Assembly (NCBI GenBank): GCA_030144725.1
Contig: JASKMD010000008.1
Location: 14,670,836 to 14,734,835, forward strand
Direction: 5' to 3'
Length of the DNA stretch: 64,000 bases
Source of the DNA: Haematococcus lacustris
Taxonomy: Eukaryota > Chlorophyta > Chlorophyceae > Chlamydomonadales > Haematococcaceae
A program made the position numbers and the translations under genes. Each line of letters starts with the position of its first letter. Position 1 is the stretch's first letter. Positions 46,924 through 58,340 of this stretch are shown piece by piece. The notes beneath the pieces were generated by a model. That model did no database searches. It was given only the letters and a program-made list of their open reading frames with translations, and was not told the origin of the DNA.

Positions 46924-49039
46924 CTAAGGATAGCCACTGCTCCTAGCCTGTGCCTGTGCCTGGGCCACCGCCTTGCTGCTGCCACCACCAAATGAGTCAG
47001 CAAAGGCAGCTGCCCTGGCATCAGCTATGCTGCTGCCACCACCAAATGAGGCAGCACGTGCGGACGCCTTGGCATCAGCCTGGCTGTAGCCGTAAGGCCC
47101 CTGCAAGCAGACAGCAGCAGCACCCCTGGTCATGCATGCTGCATCGTGCCCATGGCCAGTTTAGCATGGGCTGGCATGCAGCTGTCACAGACAAGCAGAT
47201 CAAGGCTGGCAGCTGCAGTGGGCAAGGCAACGCACTCACCGCCCTGCTGCTGGCACTGGCCGAGGCGGATGCCGAGGCTGACGAGCCAGACTGGTCATGC
47301 TGCAGTAGACGCCCTCCGTAGCCCTTGCTGATGGCCTGTGCCTGTGCCTCTGCCACCGCCTTGCTGCTGCCACCACCAAATGAGTCAGCAAAGGCAGCTG
47401 CCCTGGCGTCAGCTATGCTGCTGCCACCACCAAATGAGGCAGCACGTGCGGACGCCTTGGCATCAGCCTGGCTGTAGCCGTAAGGCCCCTGCAAGCAGAC
47501 AGCAGCAGCACCCCTGGTCATGCATGCTGCATCGTGCCCATGGCCAGTTTAGCATGGGCTGGCATGCAGCTGTCACAGACAAGCAGATCAAGGCTGGCAG
47601 CTGCAGTGGGCAAGGCAACGCACTCACCGCCCTGCTGCTGGCACTGGCCGAGGCGGATGCCGAGGCTGACGAGCCAGACTGGTCATGCTGCAGTAGACGC
47701 CCTCCGTAGCCCTTGCTGATGGCCTGTGCCTGTGCCTCTGCCACCGCCTTGCTGCTGCCACCACCAAATGAGTCAGCAAAGGCAGCTGCCCTGGCATCAG
47801 CTATGCTGCTGCCACCACCAAATGAGGCAGCACGTGCGGACGCCTTGGCATCAGCCTGGCTGTAGCCGTAAGGCCCCTGCAAGCAGACAGCAGCAGCACC
47901 CCTGGTCATGCATGCTGCATCGTGCCCATGGCCAGTTTAGCATGGGCTGGAATGCAGCTGTCCCAGACAAGCAGATCAAGGCTGGCAGCTGCAGTGGGCA
48001 AGGCAGCACACTCACCGCCCTGCTGCTGGCACTGGCCGAGGCGGATGCCGAGGCTGACGAGCCAGACTGGTCATGCTGCAGTAGACGCCCTCCGTAGCCC
48101 TTGCTGATGGCCTGTGCCTGTGCCTCTGCCACCGCCTTGCTGCTGCCCCCACCAAATGACTCAGCAAAGGCAGCTGCCCTGGCATCAGCTATGCTGCTAC
48201 CACCACCAAATGAGGCAGCACGTGCGGACGCCTTGGCATCAGCCTGGCTGTAGCCGTAAGGCCCCTGCAAGCAGACAGCAGCAGCACCCCTGGTCATGCA
48301 TGCTGCATCGTGCCCATGGCCAGTTTAGCATGGGCTGGCATGCAGCTGTCCCAGACAAGCAGATCAAGGCTGGCAGCTGCAGTGGGCAAGGCAGCACACT
48401 CACCGCCCTGCTGCTGGCACTGGCCGAGGCGGATGCCGAGGCTGACGAGCCAGACTGGTCATGCTGCAGTAGACGCCCTCCGTAGCCCTTGCTGATGGCC
48501 TGTGCCTGTGCCTCTGCCACCGCCTTGCTGCTGCCCCCACCAAATGACTCAGCAAAGGCAGCTGCCCTGGCATCAGCTATGCTGCTGCCACCACCAAATG
48601 AGGCAGCACGTGCGGACGCCTTGGCATCAGCCTGGCTGTAGCCGTAAGGCCCCTGCAAGCAGACAGCGGCAGCACCCCTGGTCTTGCATGCTGCATCGTG
48701 CCCATGGCCAGTTTAGGATGGGCTAGCATGCAGCTGTCCCAGACGAGCAGATCAAGGCTGGCAGCTGGAGTGGGCAAGGCAACGCACTCACCGCCCTGCT
48801 GCTGGCACTGGCCGAGGCGGACGCCGAGGCTGACGAGCCTGCTTTGTCGTGGTGCAGAATGCGACCTGCAGGTTTGGTATCCTGCCTTGCATCACTACGC
48901 TGCGGCTGCTTATGAGTACGCGCAAGCGTGGGCAGGCGGCCCGTAGCTGCTAGCCGACTCAGCGCATCGATGATGATGGCCTACCTTGCACTACGGTCAC
49001 TGCTATCGCTACAAGGACTAGCGCTGCGATGGCCTTCAT
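46924..49039 (-). CDS. secreted modular Ala/Ser/Gly-rich protein, copy 3 (433 aa)
   Basis: Signal-peptide exon 49039-48985, exon 2 at 48865-48792, four module exons at 48652-48404, 48264-48016, 47876-47628 and 47488-47240, terminal exon 47100-46924. Two modules carry FAESFGGG where the others have FADSFGGG, showing that point changes spread among modules. All exons keep phase 0, so the reading frame is maintained through every module. Confidence 0.7.
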
Positions 49040-50606
49040 TCGCAGATTTGGCGGGGACCTCTCAGGGTCACTGGACAAGGCGAGCGGGTGATGGGACAAT
49101 ACCTGTGCGGGATGCTACTGGAGAGGCTGGCAGCGCGTTTCTATTGGCACCTCACTCTCAAAAGGTGACGCCGGCACTGGCGGGCAACTACGCGACAACT
49201 TTGCCGCCGCCCAACCCGGTAACTGCGAATCTGGCCACCACCTGACAAGTACCATCGCCAACCTGCTGCGCTGAAGAACCTGCATTGGAGGCACTGTGCG
49301 GGTGACCTTGCAATGTGCGCGGCTGGCCGCCAGAGCCTAGGCCTCGTCGGAGGGTCTAACAACATGGTGGGCGCGGTAGCCTTGAATAACCGCGGTCGCC
49401 GGCTGGCCTAGACTAGCCATTGGGACATCCCATGTCACGTCCGTCGGCTAAGCTGCCGACTGTGGCAGCAGTAACCTAGTAGTCACAGCTGTTATGATAG
49501 GCTGCCTGAAGGAATAGAGGGATGGAGGGATTGGGGTGTCAGTGCCATACCCCAGCTTCTACTCCTACCCCACACCCAGCAATGCAGTCGAATTCGAGTC
49601 GAATCACTGATACGTCACTGTGCCGCCCAGTTGACATGTGGCATTCATGGTCGACAGGTATAGCAAGGCCGGTGTCCAGGCCTCTGCAAGGGACGGGCTG
49701 TGCGACAGCTGTTGGATGGCAGGCAGTTTGTCATGACCAGCAGCTTCTGTAGGCCCACTTAGCCACCAGTGCATGGCTTGAGGAGGGCCACGATGACGGG
49801 GACCCTGCTGGAGCTGCTGGCGCCAGTGTGTCAGAGCTGTGACCATTGCTCTGATGTAGCCATACAACTTAGCAATGGGGGTTGGTGCCCCGCAGCCACA
49901 CCAGGCTGGAGGCTGTGCCGTGGCACACAAGCACCCACAATTGACAGGGGCCTGGTCCGAGCTCACCTACACAGGGTGCAAGCAGTGGCTTGACTGAACC
50001 TCCACTGGCATGGCCCATGCGCCCTATGCCGGCAGCTGCCAAGCGGCATGGCCATGACCCGCCAGTGCAACGGGGAGTCTCGCGGTATGCAGGTGGCAGC
50101 TGGGTCGCTTACACAGCTCGCATAGCTCACATGGACGGCTCAACATGTACCCCACTCCTAGTCTACAGGCGATCACTGTGGCCGTGGTCGTCACACCCAA
50201 CACCCAACACCCAGCACCCAACAACTGCTCTGCAAGCTCTCCCATGTCTCGACAAGGCTCCTACACCAGCACCCCAGTGCCGAGACACGAGCATGGCATG
50301 CGTGGCAGCTTCTACCAGCCCTGACCCTATAGGCAACACGAGGGTTTAGATGGAATGAATGGGTGTGGACTTATCTCAGTGCAAGTAAATAGTAAGCGAT
50401 GACAACGATGGAGCAGTGATGCAATGAAATTCCTTTCAATGCAGTCAACAAAGCTAATGCTGCGTGCACTACATCAACAGAGCAAGACTAAGGATATCTA
50501 GAAGGCCGGCACAAGGACATGCAAGCCGAGCTCCGGGGCTGTCTTCTAGGCTTGATGAGAAAGAGCGCCCCAAGCACAGGTCTCCACACTGGCACATAGC
50601 CGGCAG

Positions 50607-51558
50607 CTAAGGATAGCCACTGCTCCTAGCCTGTGCCTGTGCCTGGGCCACCGCCTTGCTGCTGCCACCACCGAATGAGTCAGCAAAGGCAGCTGCCCTG
50701 GCATCAGCTATGCTGCTGCCACCACCAAATGAGGCAGCACGTGCGGACGCCTTGGCATCAGCCTGGCTGTAGCCGTAAGGCCCCTGCAAGCAGACAGCAG
50801 CAGCACCCCTGGTCATGCATGCTGCATCGTGCCCATGGCCAGTTTAGCATGGGCTGGCATGCAGCTGTCCCAGACAAGCAGATCAAGGCTGGCAGCTGCA
50901 GTGGGCAAGGCAGCACACTCACCGCCCTGCTGCTGGCACTGGCCGAGGCGGATGCCGAGGCTGACGAGCCAGACTGGTCATGCTGCAGTAGACGCCCTCC
51001 GTAGCCCTTGCTGATGGCCTGTGCCTGTGCCTCTGCCACCGCCTTGCTGCTGCCCCCACCAAATGAGTCAGCAAAGGCAGCTGCCCTGGCATCAGCTATG
51101 CTGCTGCCACCACCAAATGAGGCAGCACGTGCGGACGCCTTGGCATCAGCCTGGCTGTAGCCGTAAGGCCCCTGCAAGCAGACAGCGGCAGCACCCCTGG
51201 TCTTGCATGCTGCATCGTGCCCATGGCCAGTTTAGGATGGGCTAGCATGCAGCTGTCCCAGACGAGCAGATCAAGGCTGGCAGCTGGAGTGAGCAAGGCA
51301 ACGCACTCACCGCCCTGCTGCTGGCACTGGCCGAGGCGGACGCCGAGGCTGACGAGCCTGCTTTGTCGTGGTGCAGAATGCGACCTGCAGGTTTGGTATC
51401 CTGCCTTGCATCACTACGCTGCGGCTGCTTATGAGTACGCGCAAGCGTGGGCAGGCGGCCCGTAGCTGCTAGCCGACTCAGCGCATCGATGATGATGGCC
51501 TACCTTGCACTACGGTCACTGCCATCGCTACAAGGACTAGCGCTGCGATGGCCTTCAT
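50607..51558 (-). CDS. secreted modular Ala/Ser/Gly-rich protein, copy 4 (184 aa)
   Basis: This is the shortest member: signal-peptide exon 51558-51504 (with VAMAVT where the others have VAIAVT), exon 2 at 51384-51311, a single full-module exon 51171-50923 and terminal exon 50783-50607. It shows the minimal gene: signal peptide, half module, one module, terminal module. Confidence 0.7.
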
Positions 51559-52198
51559 TCGCAGATTTGGCGGGGACGTCTCAGGGTCACTGGACAAGGC
51601 GAGCGGGTGATGGGACAATACCTGTGCGGGATGCTACTGGAGAGGCTGGCAGCGCGTTTCTATTGGCACCTCACTCTCAAAAGGTAACGCCGGCACTGGC
51701 GGGCAACTACGCGACAACTTTGCCGCCGCCCAACCCGGTAGCTGCGAATCTGGCCACCACCTGACAAGTACCATCGCCAACCTGCTGCGCTGAAGAACCT
51801 GCATTGGAGGCACTGTGCGGGTGACCTTGCAATGTGCGCGGCTGGCCGCCAGAGCCTAGGCCTCGTCGAAGGGTCTAACAACATGGTGGGCGCGGTAGCC
51901 TTGCATGACCGCGGTCGCCGGCTGGCCTAGACTAGCCATTGGGACATCCCATGTTAAGTCCGTCGGCTAAGCTGCCGACTGTGGCAGCAGTAACCTAGTA
52001 GTCACAGCTGTTATGATAGGCTGCCTGAAGGAATAGAGGGATGGAGGGATTGGGGTGTCAGTGCCATACCCCAGCTTCTACTCCTACCCCACACCCAGCA
52101 ATGCAGTCGAATTCGAGTCGAATCACTGATACGTCACTGTGCCGCCCAGTTGACATAAGGCATTCACGGTCGGCAGGTATAGCAAGGCCGGTGTCCAG

Positions 52199-52790
52199 TA
52201 GGGCACGACTGATAACGTTAACATCCTGATGTTTGGGCCTGTTAAGTAGTAGATAATGGTGTTGCGGGTCGTTTAAGGCGGTTTAAACGAGGGCAGCTCG
52301 AGACCGAAGCCAGAGGTCACGGAGCGTAGCGACGTGGCCGCTGGCTGAGGTCGAGAGCTGTCCCGCGCCAGGGCCGAGACCGAGCCTTTTTCATTTGCCT
52401 AAAACGGCCCAGGCGACTCCATTATCTAGTGTAATTGAGTTTTACGTAGGCGACGCTCTATTGCCGCGGCGAAGCCGCGCAATGTGATGCTTCTTGTCAC
52501 CTGCGATGGTGTTGGCCGGCTGTTACGTGTTCGTTGGCAACCACTTTTGTTAGGGCTGAGGTTTCGGACGCTTTTGGAGAGGGCCATGCGGGAGGTTACG
52601 GACGCCCTCGGAGTGCGCGGGGGGCACGGGCAGGGCCGCAGGAATGCAGCGGTGGGGTGGGGAGGCTCTCCCGTGCTGGTCGGGGGTAGGAGGTTTCGGA
52701 CAGCTCGGGTCGGTTGGAGGGGGGTTGGGTTAAGGAGTCGACGTCGAGGGTGAGCTACTGTCACGCCCCGCATTGTCACGCCATGTTTCA
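52199..52790. repeat. hairpin-rich stretch, possible MITE
   Basis: 52291-52320 and 52334-52364 form a long imperfect hairpin (GGGCAGCTCGAGACC against GGTCGAGAGCTGTCCC, and GCCAGAGGTCAC against GTGGCCGCTGGC) around the loop GAGCGTAGCGAC. A second hairpin, ATTGCCGCGGCGAAGCCGCG, lies at about 52,461. It abuts the truncated fifth array unit. No gene is seen. Confidence 0.45.
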
Positions 52791-52994
52791 GCGTGGTCCG
52801 TGAGGCCCTGTTCAAGCGTGAGGCCGTGGTCAGCGCAGGTTGGTCACGTCGCTGTGCGTGCAGGGCTGCTCGTGCTATTGTGTGCAACAGTGACGTGGCG
52901 CTCTGTGCCTGCGCTCTGTGCCGCTCTCTGTTGTTCGAGTCTGGGCATTCTAAGCACGACGAGCGCCGAGCGCCGAGCGCAGCAGGACGCAGCA

Positions 52995-53160
52995 AGGGCG
53001 GAAAAGGCGGGAGCAAGAGCCAGCTTACCTGTGTCAGCTTACAAGTGCATGCAGGCTGGTCTGCATATGTACATGAGCAACAACACCAGGCTGCAGGTGT
53101 GCATGCTGCTAGTAGGAGCAGGCTACAGGTGTGCTGCAGTAGGGGTGTGGCACTGCTTGC
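52995..53160 (+). repeat. segment duplicated at about 56,910-57,020
   Basis: From CTGCATATGTACATGAGCAA to GGCACTGCTTGCAG roughly 105 bp are nearly identical at 53,060-53,162 and 56,914-57,016. Both copies lead into the same GGAGGCTGCAGGGCATG repeats. Confidence 0.85.
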
Positions 53161-53820
53161 AGGCATCAGGAGGCTGCAGGGCATGGGCAGCAGGGCATGG
53201 GCAGCAGCAGCAGCAGCAGGAGGCTGCAGGGCATGAGTAGCAGCAGCAGCAGGAGGCTGCATGGCATGGGCTGCAGGGCATGAGCAGAAGCAGCAGGAGG
53301 CTGCAGGGCATGGGCTGCAGCAACAGTAGGAGGCTGCAGGGCATGAGCAGTAGCAGCAGGAGGCTGCAGGGCATGGGCTGCAGGGCATGAGCAGCAGCAG
53401 GAGGAGGCTGCAGGGCATGGGCTGTAGCAACAGTAGGAGGCTGCAGGGCATGAACAGTAGCAGCAGGAGGCTGCAGGGCATGGGCTGCAGGGCATGAGCA
53501 GCAGCAGGAGGCTGCAGGGCATGGGCAGCAGCAACAGTAGGAGGCTGCAGGACATGAGCAGCAGCAGCAGGAGGCTGCAGGGCATGGGCTGCAGGGCATG
53601 AGCAGCAGCAGGAGGCTGCAGGGCATGGGCAGCAGCAACAGTAGGAGGCTGCAGTGCATGAGCAGCAGCAGCAGGAGGCTTCAGGGCATGGGCTGCAGGG
53701 CATGAGCAGCAGCAGGAGGGTGCAGGGCATGGGCAGCAGCAACAGTAGGAGGCTGCAGGGCATGGGCTGCAGGGCATGAGCAGCAGCAGGCTGCAGGGCA
53801 TGGGCAGCAGCAGGCTGTAG
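53160..53820 (+). repeat. GGAGGCTGCAGGGCATG-based minisatellite
   Basis: Tandem, imperfect units alternate GGAGGCTGCAGGGCATG with GAGCAGCAGCAG or GGCTGCAGGGCATGAGCAG. A shorter block of the same kind is at 57,015-57,185. Confidence 0.95.
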
Positions 53821-55715
53821 GGGGCTGACCAGTGCTGGCCGGCTGGCTGTGACCAGTACTGGTTGGCTGACCAGTACTGGCTGGCTGGCTGTGACCAGTA
53901 CTGGCTGGCTGACCAGTACTGGCTGGCTGGCTGTGACCAGTACTGGCTGGCTGGCTGTGACCAGTACTGGTTGGCTGACCAGTACTGGCTGGCTGGCTGT
54001 GACCAGTACTGGCTGGCTGACCAGTACTGGCTGGCTGACCAGTACTGGCTGGCTGGCTGTGACCAGTACTGGCTGGCTGACCAGTACTGGCTGGCTGGCT
54101 GTGACCAGTACAGGTTGGCTGACCAGTACTGGCTGGCTGGCTGTGACCAGTACTGGCTGGCTGACCAGTACTGGCTGGCTGGCTGTGACCAGTACTGGCT
54201 GGCTGGCTGTGACCAGTACTGGCTGGCTGACCAGTACTGGCTGGCTGACCAGTACTGGCTGGCTGGCTGTGACCAGTACTGGCTGGCTGACCAGTACTGG
54301 CTGGCTGGCTGTGACCAGTACTGGCTGGCTGGCTGTGACCAGTACTGGTTGGCTGACCAGTACTGGCTGGCTGGCTGTGACCAGTACTGGCTGGCTGACC
54401 AGTACTGGCTGGCTGACCAGTACTGGCTGGCTGGCTGTGACCAGTACTGGCTGGCTGACCAGTACTGGCTGGCTGGCTGTGACCAGTACAGGTTGGCTGA
54501 CCAGTACTGGCTGGCTGGCTGTGACCAGTACTGGCTGGCTGACCAGTACAGGCTGGCTGACTAGTACTGGCTGGCTGGCTGTGACCAGTACTGGTTGGCT
54601 GACCAGTACTGGCTGGCTGGCTGTGACCAGTACTGGCTGGCTGACCAATACAGGCTGGCTGGCAGTGACCAGTACTGGCTGGCTGACCAGTACTGGCTGG
54701 CTGACTAGTACTGGCTGGCTGGCTGTGACCAGTACTGGCTGGCTGACCAGTACTGGCTGGCTGGCAGTGACCAGTACTGGCTGGCTGACCAGTACTGGCT
54801 GGCTGACCAGTACTGGCTGGCTGGCTGTGACCAGTACTGGCTGGCTGGCTGTGACTAGTACTGGCTGGCTGACCAGTACTGGCTGGCTTGCTGTGACCAG
54901 TACTGGCTGGCTGACCAGTACTGGCTGGCTGGCAGTGACCAGTACTGGCTGGCTGACCAGTACTGGCTGGCTGGCTGTGACCAGTACTGGCTGGCTGACC
55001 AGTACTGGCTGGCTGACCAGTACTGGCTGGCTGGCTGTGACCAGTACTGGCTGGCTGACCAGTACTGGCTGGCTGACCGGTACTGGCTGGCTGGCTGTGA
55101 CCAGTACTGGTTGGCTGACCAGTACTGGCTGGCTGGCTGTGACCAGTACTGGCTGGCTGGCTGTGATCAGTGCTGGCTGGCTGACCAGTACTGGCTGGCT
55201 GGCTGTGACCAGTACTGGCTGGCTGGCTGTGACCAGTACTGGCTGGCTGACCAGTACTGGCTGGCTGACCGGTACTGGCTGGCTGGCTGTGATTAGTACT
55301 GGTTGGCTGACCAGTACTGGCTGGCTGACCGGTACTGGCTGGCTGGCTGTGACCAGTACTGGTTGGCTGACTAGTACTGGCTGGCTGGCTGTGACCTGTA
55401 CTGGCTGGCTGGCTGTGATCAGTACTGGCTGGCTGACCAGTACTGGCTGGCTGGCTGTGACCAGTACTGGCTGGCTGGCTGTGACCAGTACTGGCTGGCT
55501 GGCTGTGATCAGTACTGGCTGGCTGACCGGTACTGGCCGGCTGGCTGTGACCAGTACTGGTTGGCTGACCAGTACTGGCTGGCTGGCTGTGACCAGTACT
55601 GGCTGGCTGGCTGTGACTAGTACTGGCTGGCTGACCAGTACTGGCTGGCTGGCTGTGACCAGTACTGGCTGGCTGGCTGTGACCAGTACTGGCTGGCTGG
55701 CTGGCTGGCTGGCTC
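53820..55715 (+). repeat. 1.9-kb minisatellite built on CCAGTACTGG
   Basis: Units of about 16-24 bp, GACCAGTACTGGCTGGCT with an optional GGCTGT, repeat for nearly 1.9 kb. Each unit carries the palindrome CCAGTACTGG. Long open frames in it are a by-product of the repeat. Confidence 0.97.
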
Positions 55716-55729
55716 TGTGTCACTTTGCA

Positions 55730-55843
55730 GGGGCTGGAGCATGGACGAGTACCTTCATTACGTCATGGTCGTTGGACCCTATTTAAAAGAGGACAACCAG
55801 CACATGAGATTGTGGAGGGTGTTAGTTGACGCTACATAGCTTG
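55730..55843 (+). CDS. possible terminal exon of an unrecognised gene
   Basis: After a CACTTTGCAG acceptor the plus strand can be read as WSMDEYLHYVMVVGPYLKED followed by NQHMRLWRVLVDAT and TAG, which looks like real protein. A candidate earlier exon is 52,792-52,839 (VVREALFKREAVVSA, ending GCAGGTTGG). If both belong to one gene, the 53.1-55.7 kb minisatellites are its intron. No homology is recognised. Confidence 0.28.
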
Positions 55844-56094
55844 ATGGTTGTGTGGCGCTGTGTGCTATGTAACTTTGTGATAACAAGGATATAGCATATG
55901 CATGTGGTTATAGCATGTTGTCCTCATGGTTATATGTACTCTGTATACCTTGCAACATCTGTAGCTCAGTATCACGTGAGTTACATCCAACGGCTCTAAC
56001 CTAACGTGTAACAATCTCCAACTTCTATTGTAATCGTTTCTGCACAAGCTACTCCCCTTTCTGCACCCCTTAGTGTTGCTGCCCCCCATAGTGC

Positions 56095-56353
56095 TGTTGC
56101 TGCTGCTGCTGTCGCTGCCCCCTCGTTGCTGCTGCCCGGCTGCCCCCCTGCCCCCCTGCTGCTGCTGCTGCTGCCCCCCTGCCCCCCTGCTGCTGCTGCC
56201 CCCCTGCTCCCCTGCTGCTGCTGCCCCCCTGCTCCCCTGCTGCTGCTGCCGCCCCCCTTCCCCCCTGCTGCTGCTGCTGCTGCTGGCCACCTGCCCCCCT
56301 GCTGCTGTTGCTGGCCCCCTTCTCCCCTGCTGCTGCTGCTGCCCCCCTGCTCC

Positions 56354-56386
<33 letters not shown>

Positions 56387-56545
56387 CCCCTGCTGCTGCT
56401 GCTGCTGCTGCCCCCCTTCCCCCCTGCTGCTGCTGCTGCCCCCCTTCCCCCCTGCTGCTGCTGCTGCTGCTGGCCCCCTTCCCCGCTGCTGCTGCTGCTG
56501 CTGCTGCTGCCCCCCTGACCCCCTGCTGCTGCTGCTGCTGGCCCC
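56095..56545 (+). repeat. (CTG)n / CCCCCCTG array
   Basis: Runs of 3-9 CTG units alternate with CCCCCCTGCCCCCCTG or TGGCC interruptions. It sits within the intron downstream of the minus-strand exon ending at 56,567. Confidence 0.95.
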
Positions 56546-56566
56546 CTGCCCCACACTGATGCTCAC

Positions 56567-57427
56567 CTTTGAGCCAGTTTTGCCACCAATGAACACAAAC
56601 CCATACTGATGGCATGGCAGGGGTTCAACAGTGGGTAGAAGGGTGGGGGGTCTCAGGTCTTGCAGGCGAGTTTGGCAGATGTCATCGAAGCGCGAGATCC
56701 CTGCCCACGCGCGAGATCCCTGCGCGAGATCCCTGCACAAGGTACTAGCCATGTGGCAAGAACACTACAATGTCAGTTTTGCAAACAAAACGAACCTTAG
56801 AAAGGCTGGGATGAGGCCCGGCAAGGAAACAAGATGCACCATGACTTGTGTCATCTGAATCCTTGTGATCCCCCCGCTTGCAATCTGATCTTGTGACTTT
56901 TGCCCTTCTCTTCTGCATATGTACATGAGCAACAACAACAGGCTGCAGGTGTGCATGCTGCTAGTAGGAGCAGGCTACAGGTGTGCTGCAGTAGGGGTGT
57001 GGCACTGCTTGCAGCCAGGAGGCTGCATGGCATGGGCTGCAGGGCATGGGCAGCAGCAGCAGCAGGAGGCTGCAGGGCATGAGCAGCAGCAGCAGGAGGC
57101 TGCAGGGCATGGGCTGCAGGGCATGAGCAGCAGCAGGAGGCTGCAGGGCATGGGCAGCAGCAACAGTAGGAGGCTGCAGGCCTGTAGGGGTGTGGCAGTG
57201 CATGGTGCTAGTAGCAACAGGCTACAGGTGTGCTGCACTTCATGAGCAGAAGCAGCAGGCTACCTTTTCCCTCCTCCAGTGACTGCAAAGTGGATGTTGG
57301 TGTAAGCTTGGGAGTAGAGTGGGTCCGTCATCAGGTCCGGCGGTTGACCAAGAACAGGGTCGAGCACCAATTGCTGTTGGTAATGCGCTTGTAGCACAGC
57401 GTGCATCTGCCTCAATGTTGAATAGGA
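56567..57427 (-). CDS. two spliced exons of an unrecognised gene
   Basis: Exon 57427-57264 follows a strong TGCCCTTGCAG acceptor and encodes SYSTLRQMHAVLQAHYQQQL with VLDPVLGQPPDLMTDPLYSQ further on and AVTGGGK at its end. Exon 56732-56567 joins in phase and encodes DLAQGSRAWAGISRFDDICQ, then PLPCHQYGFVFIGGKTGSK, ending at a GTGAGC donor. The matching phases and good splice sites support a real gene. Neither end is found. The intron between the exons holds part of the GGAGGCTGCAGGGCATG minisatellite. I cannot assign a family. Confidence 0.42.
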
Positions 57428-57479
57428 CTGCAAGGGCAAAGGGCAAGGGCAGACATACCAACATTGTTGTAGGGTTGGG

Positions 57480-58340
57480 GCCTGGCTAAGCTAAGCTAAG
57501 CAGGTAGAATTTGTCTCGCTCCGCTACGCCGCACTGTAAGCTGTCTCCGCTGATGACTCCGCTGATGACTCCGCTGAGGTCTCCCCTGCAGGTCTCAACT
57601 GTCAGCAGCTAACCAGCAGCTAAGGACGTGTCCTCAAATGCAACGGCTGTCAAAGGACGGACACGCGCACAGTGTGACAGCGGACAGCATGAAAAGCTCC
57701 GTTTGCCACAGATTGCCATCTTACTTGGAGCAGGCCTGGCGGCCTGCTCTGATTACCGCGCGGACCCCAAGCAGTCAGCCCCGGTGTGGGCCACGCTGGA
57801 ACCATCGCTTATGCGGTGCGGAAGGAGCCCATTGAAGGTAAGCTCCGACACAGCACCAACAACACCAGCACCACACCAGCACTAGCACCGCAGTCCAGCA
57901 GCCCCGCAATAAAGCAGCCCCGTTACGTACTTACTAACTATTGCCCTATGCTTGTGCTTGTGCTTGTGTCCGCAGATCGACGCGCCAAGTCGTGACCGCG
58001 CATTAATCCTGACACACGGCACGTGTACACACGGCACCTCTCTGAAAGGTAAGCCCCTTGTTGCCCCGCACATAGCCCCGCACATAGCCCCGCATATGCC
58101 ATTGTCCCGCACATAGCACACAGCGCACAACGCACACAGGTAAGCAAGTCCCGCACATAGCCCGCATAGCTCAAGTTGCCCTGGTTGCCCCGCACGTAGC
58201 ACATAGCCCACACTCCCGCACTCCACCCTAATGTCCCCATGCCCTTTGTGCCCGCAGGTATCGCCGGCTGGGGGCGATTAATTAAATTCCCGTGTCCGCA
58301 GAGCGCGTCAGTGCTCTCAAAGCCCAGCCCAAGAGCTCTG
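57480..58340. other. no gene assigned; exon-like plus-strand segments
   Basis: Segments with acceptor and donor consensus can be read, e.g. GHAGTIAYAVRKEPIE before a GTAAGC donor near 57,838 and IDAPSRDRALILTHG after CCGCAG near 57,976. Many GCCCCGCACATAG repeats fill 58,060-58,210. Short tandem CTAAGCTAAG at 57,486-57,500 recurs near 58,573 and 63,810. Nothing is secure. Confidence 0.3.

Larger units (their letters stand above)
38524..52198 (-). repeat. tandem array of four 2.5-4.1-kb gene units
   Basis: The landmark GCCGCCCAGTTGACAT recurs at 38567, 42644 (as GACGCCCAG), 45939, 49622 and 52141, giving units of 4,077, 3,295, 3,683 and 2,519 bp and a truncated fifth start. Outside the inner repeats the units are nearly identical. 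Their size differences are multiples of 388 bp (plus 6 bp in unit 1), because each holds a different number of an inner 388-bp repeat: the constant part is about 1,743 bp and the inner repeat number is 6, 4, 5 and 2. Confidence 0.95.

Noticed and set aside
39578..51245. Plus-strand frames of about 123 codons in every 388-bp repeat
   Set aside because: They run across the minus-strand introns and exons alike, have no splice logic, and are rich in Cys, His and Trp as expected for the complement of an Ala/Ser-coding exon.
52426..55723. Very long open frames (over 600 codons) on both strands
   Set aside because: They are produced by the CCAGTACTGG and CTGCAGGGCATG minisatellites; the translations are simple repeats and all frames are open.
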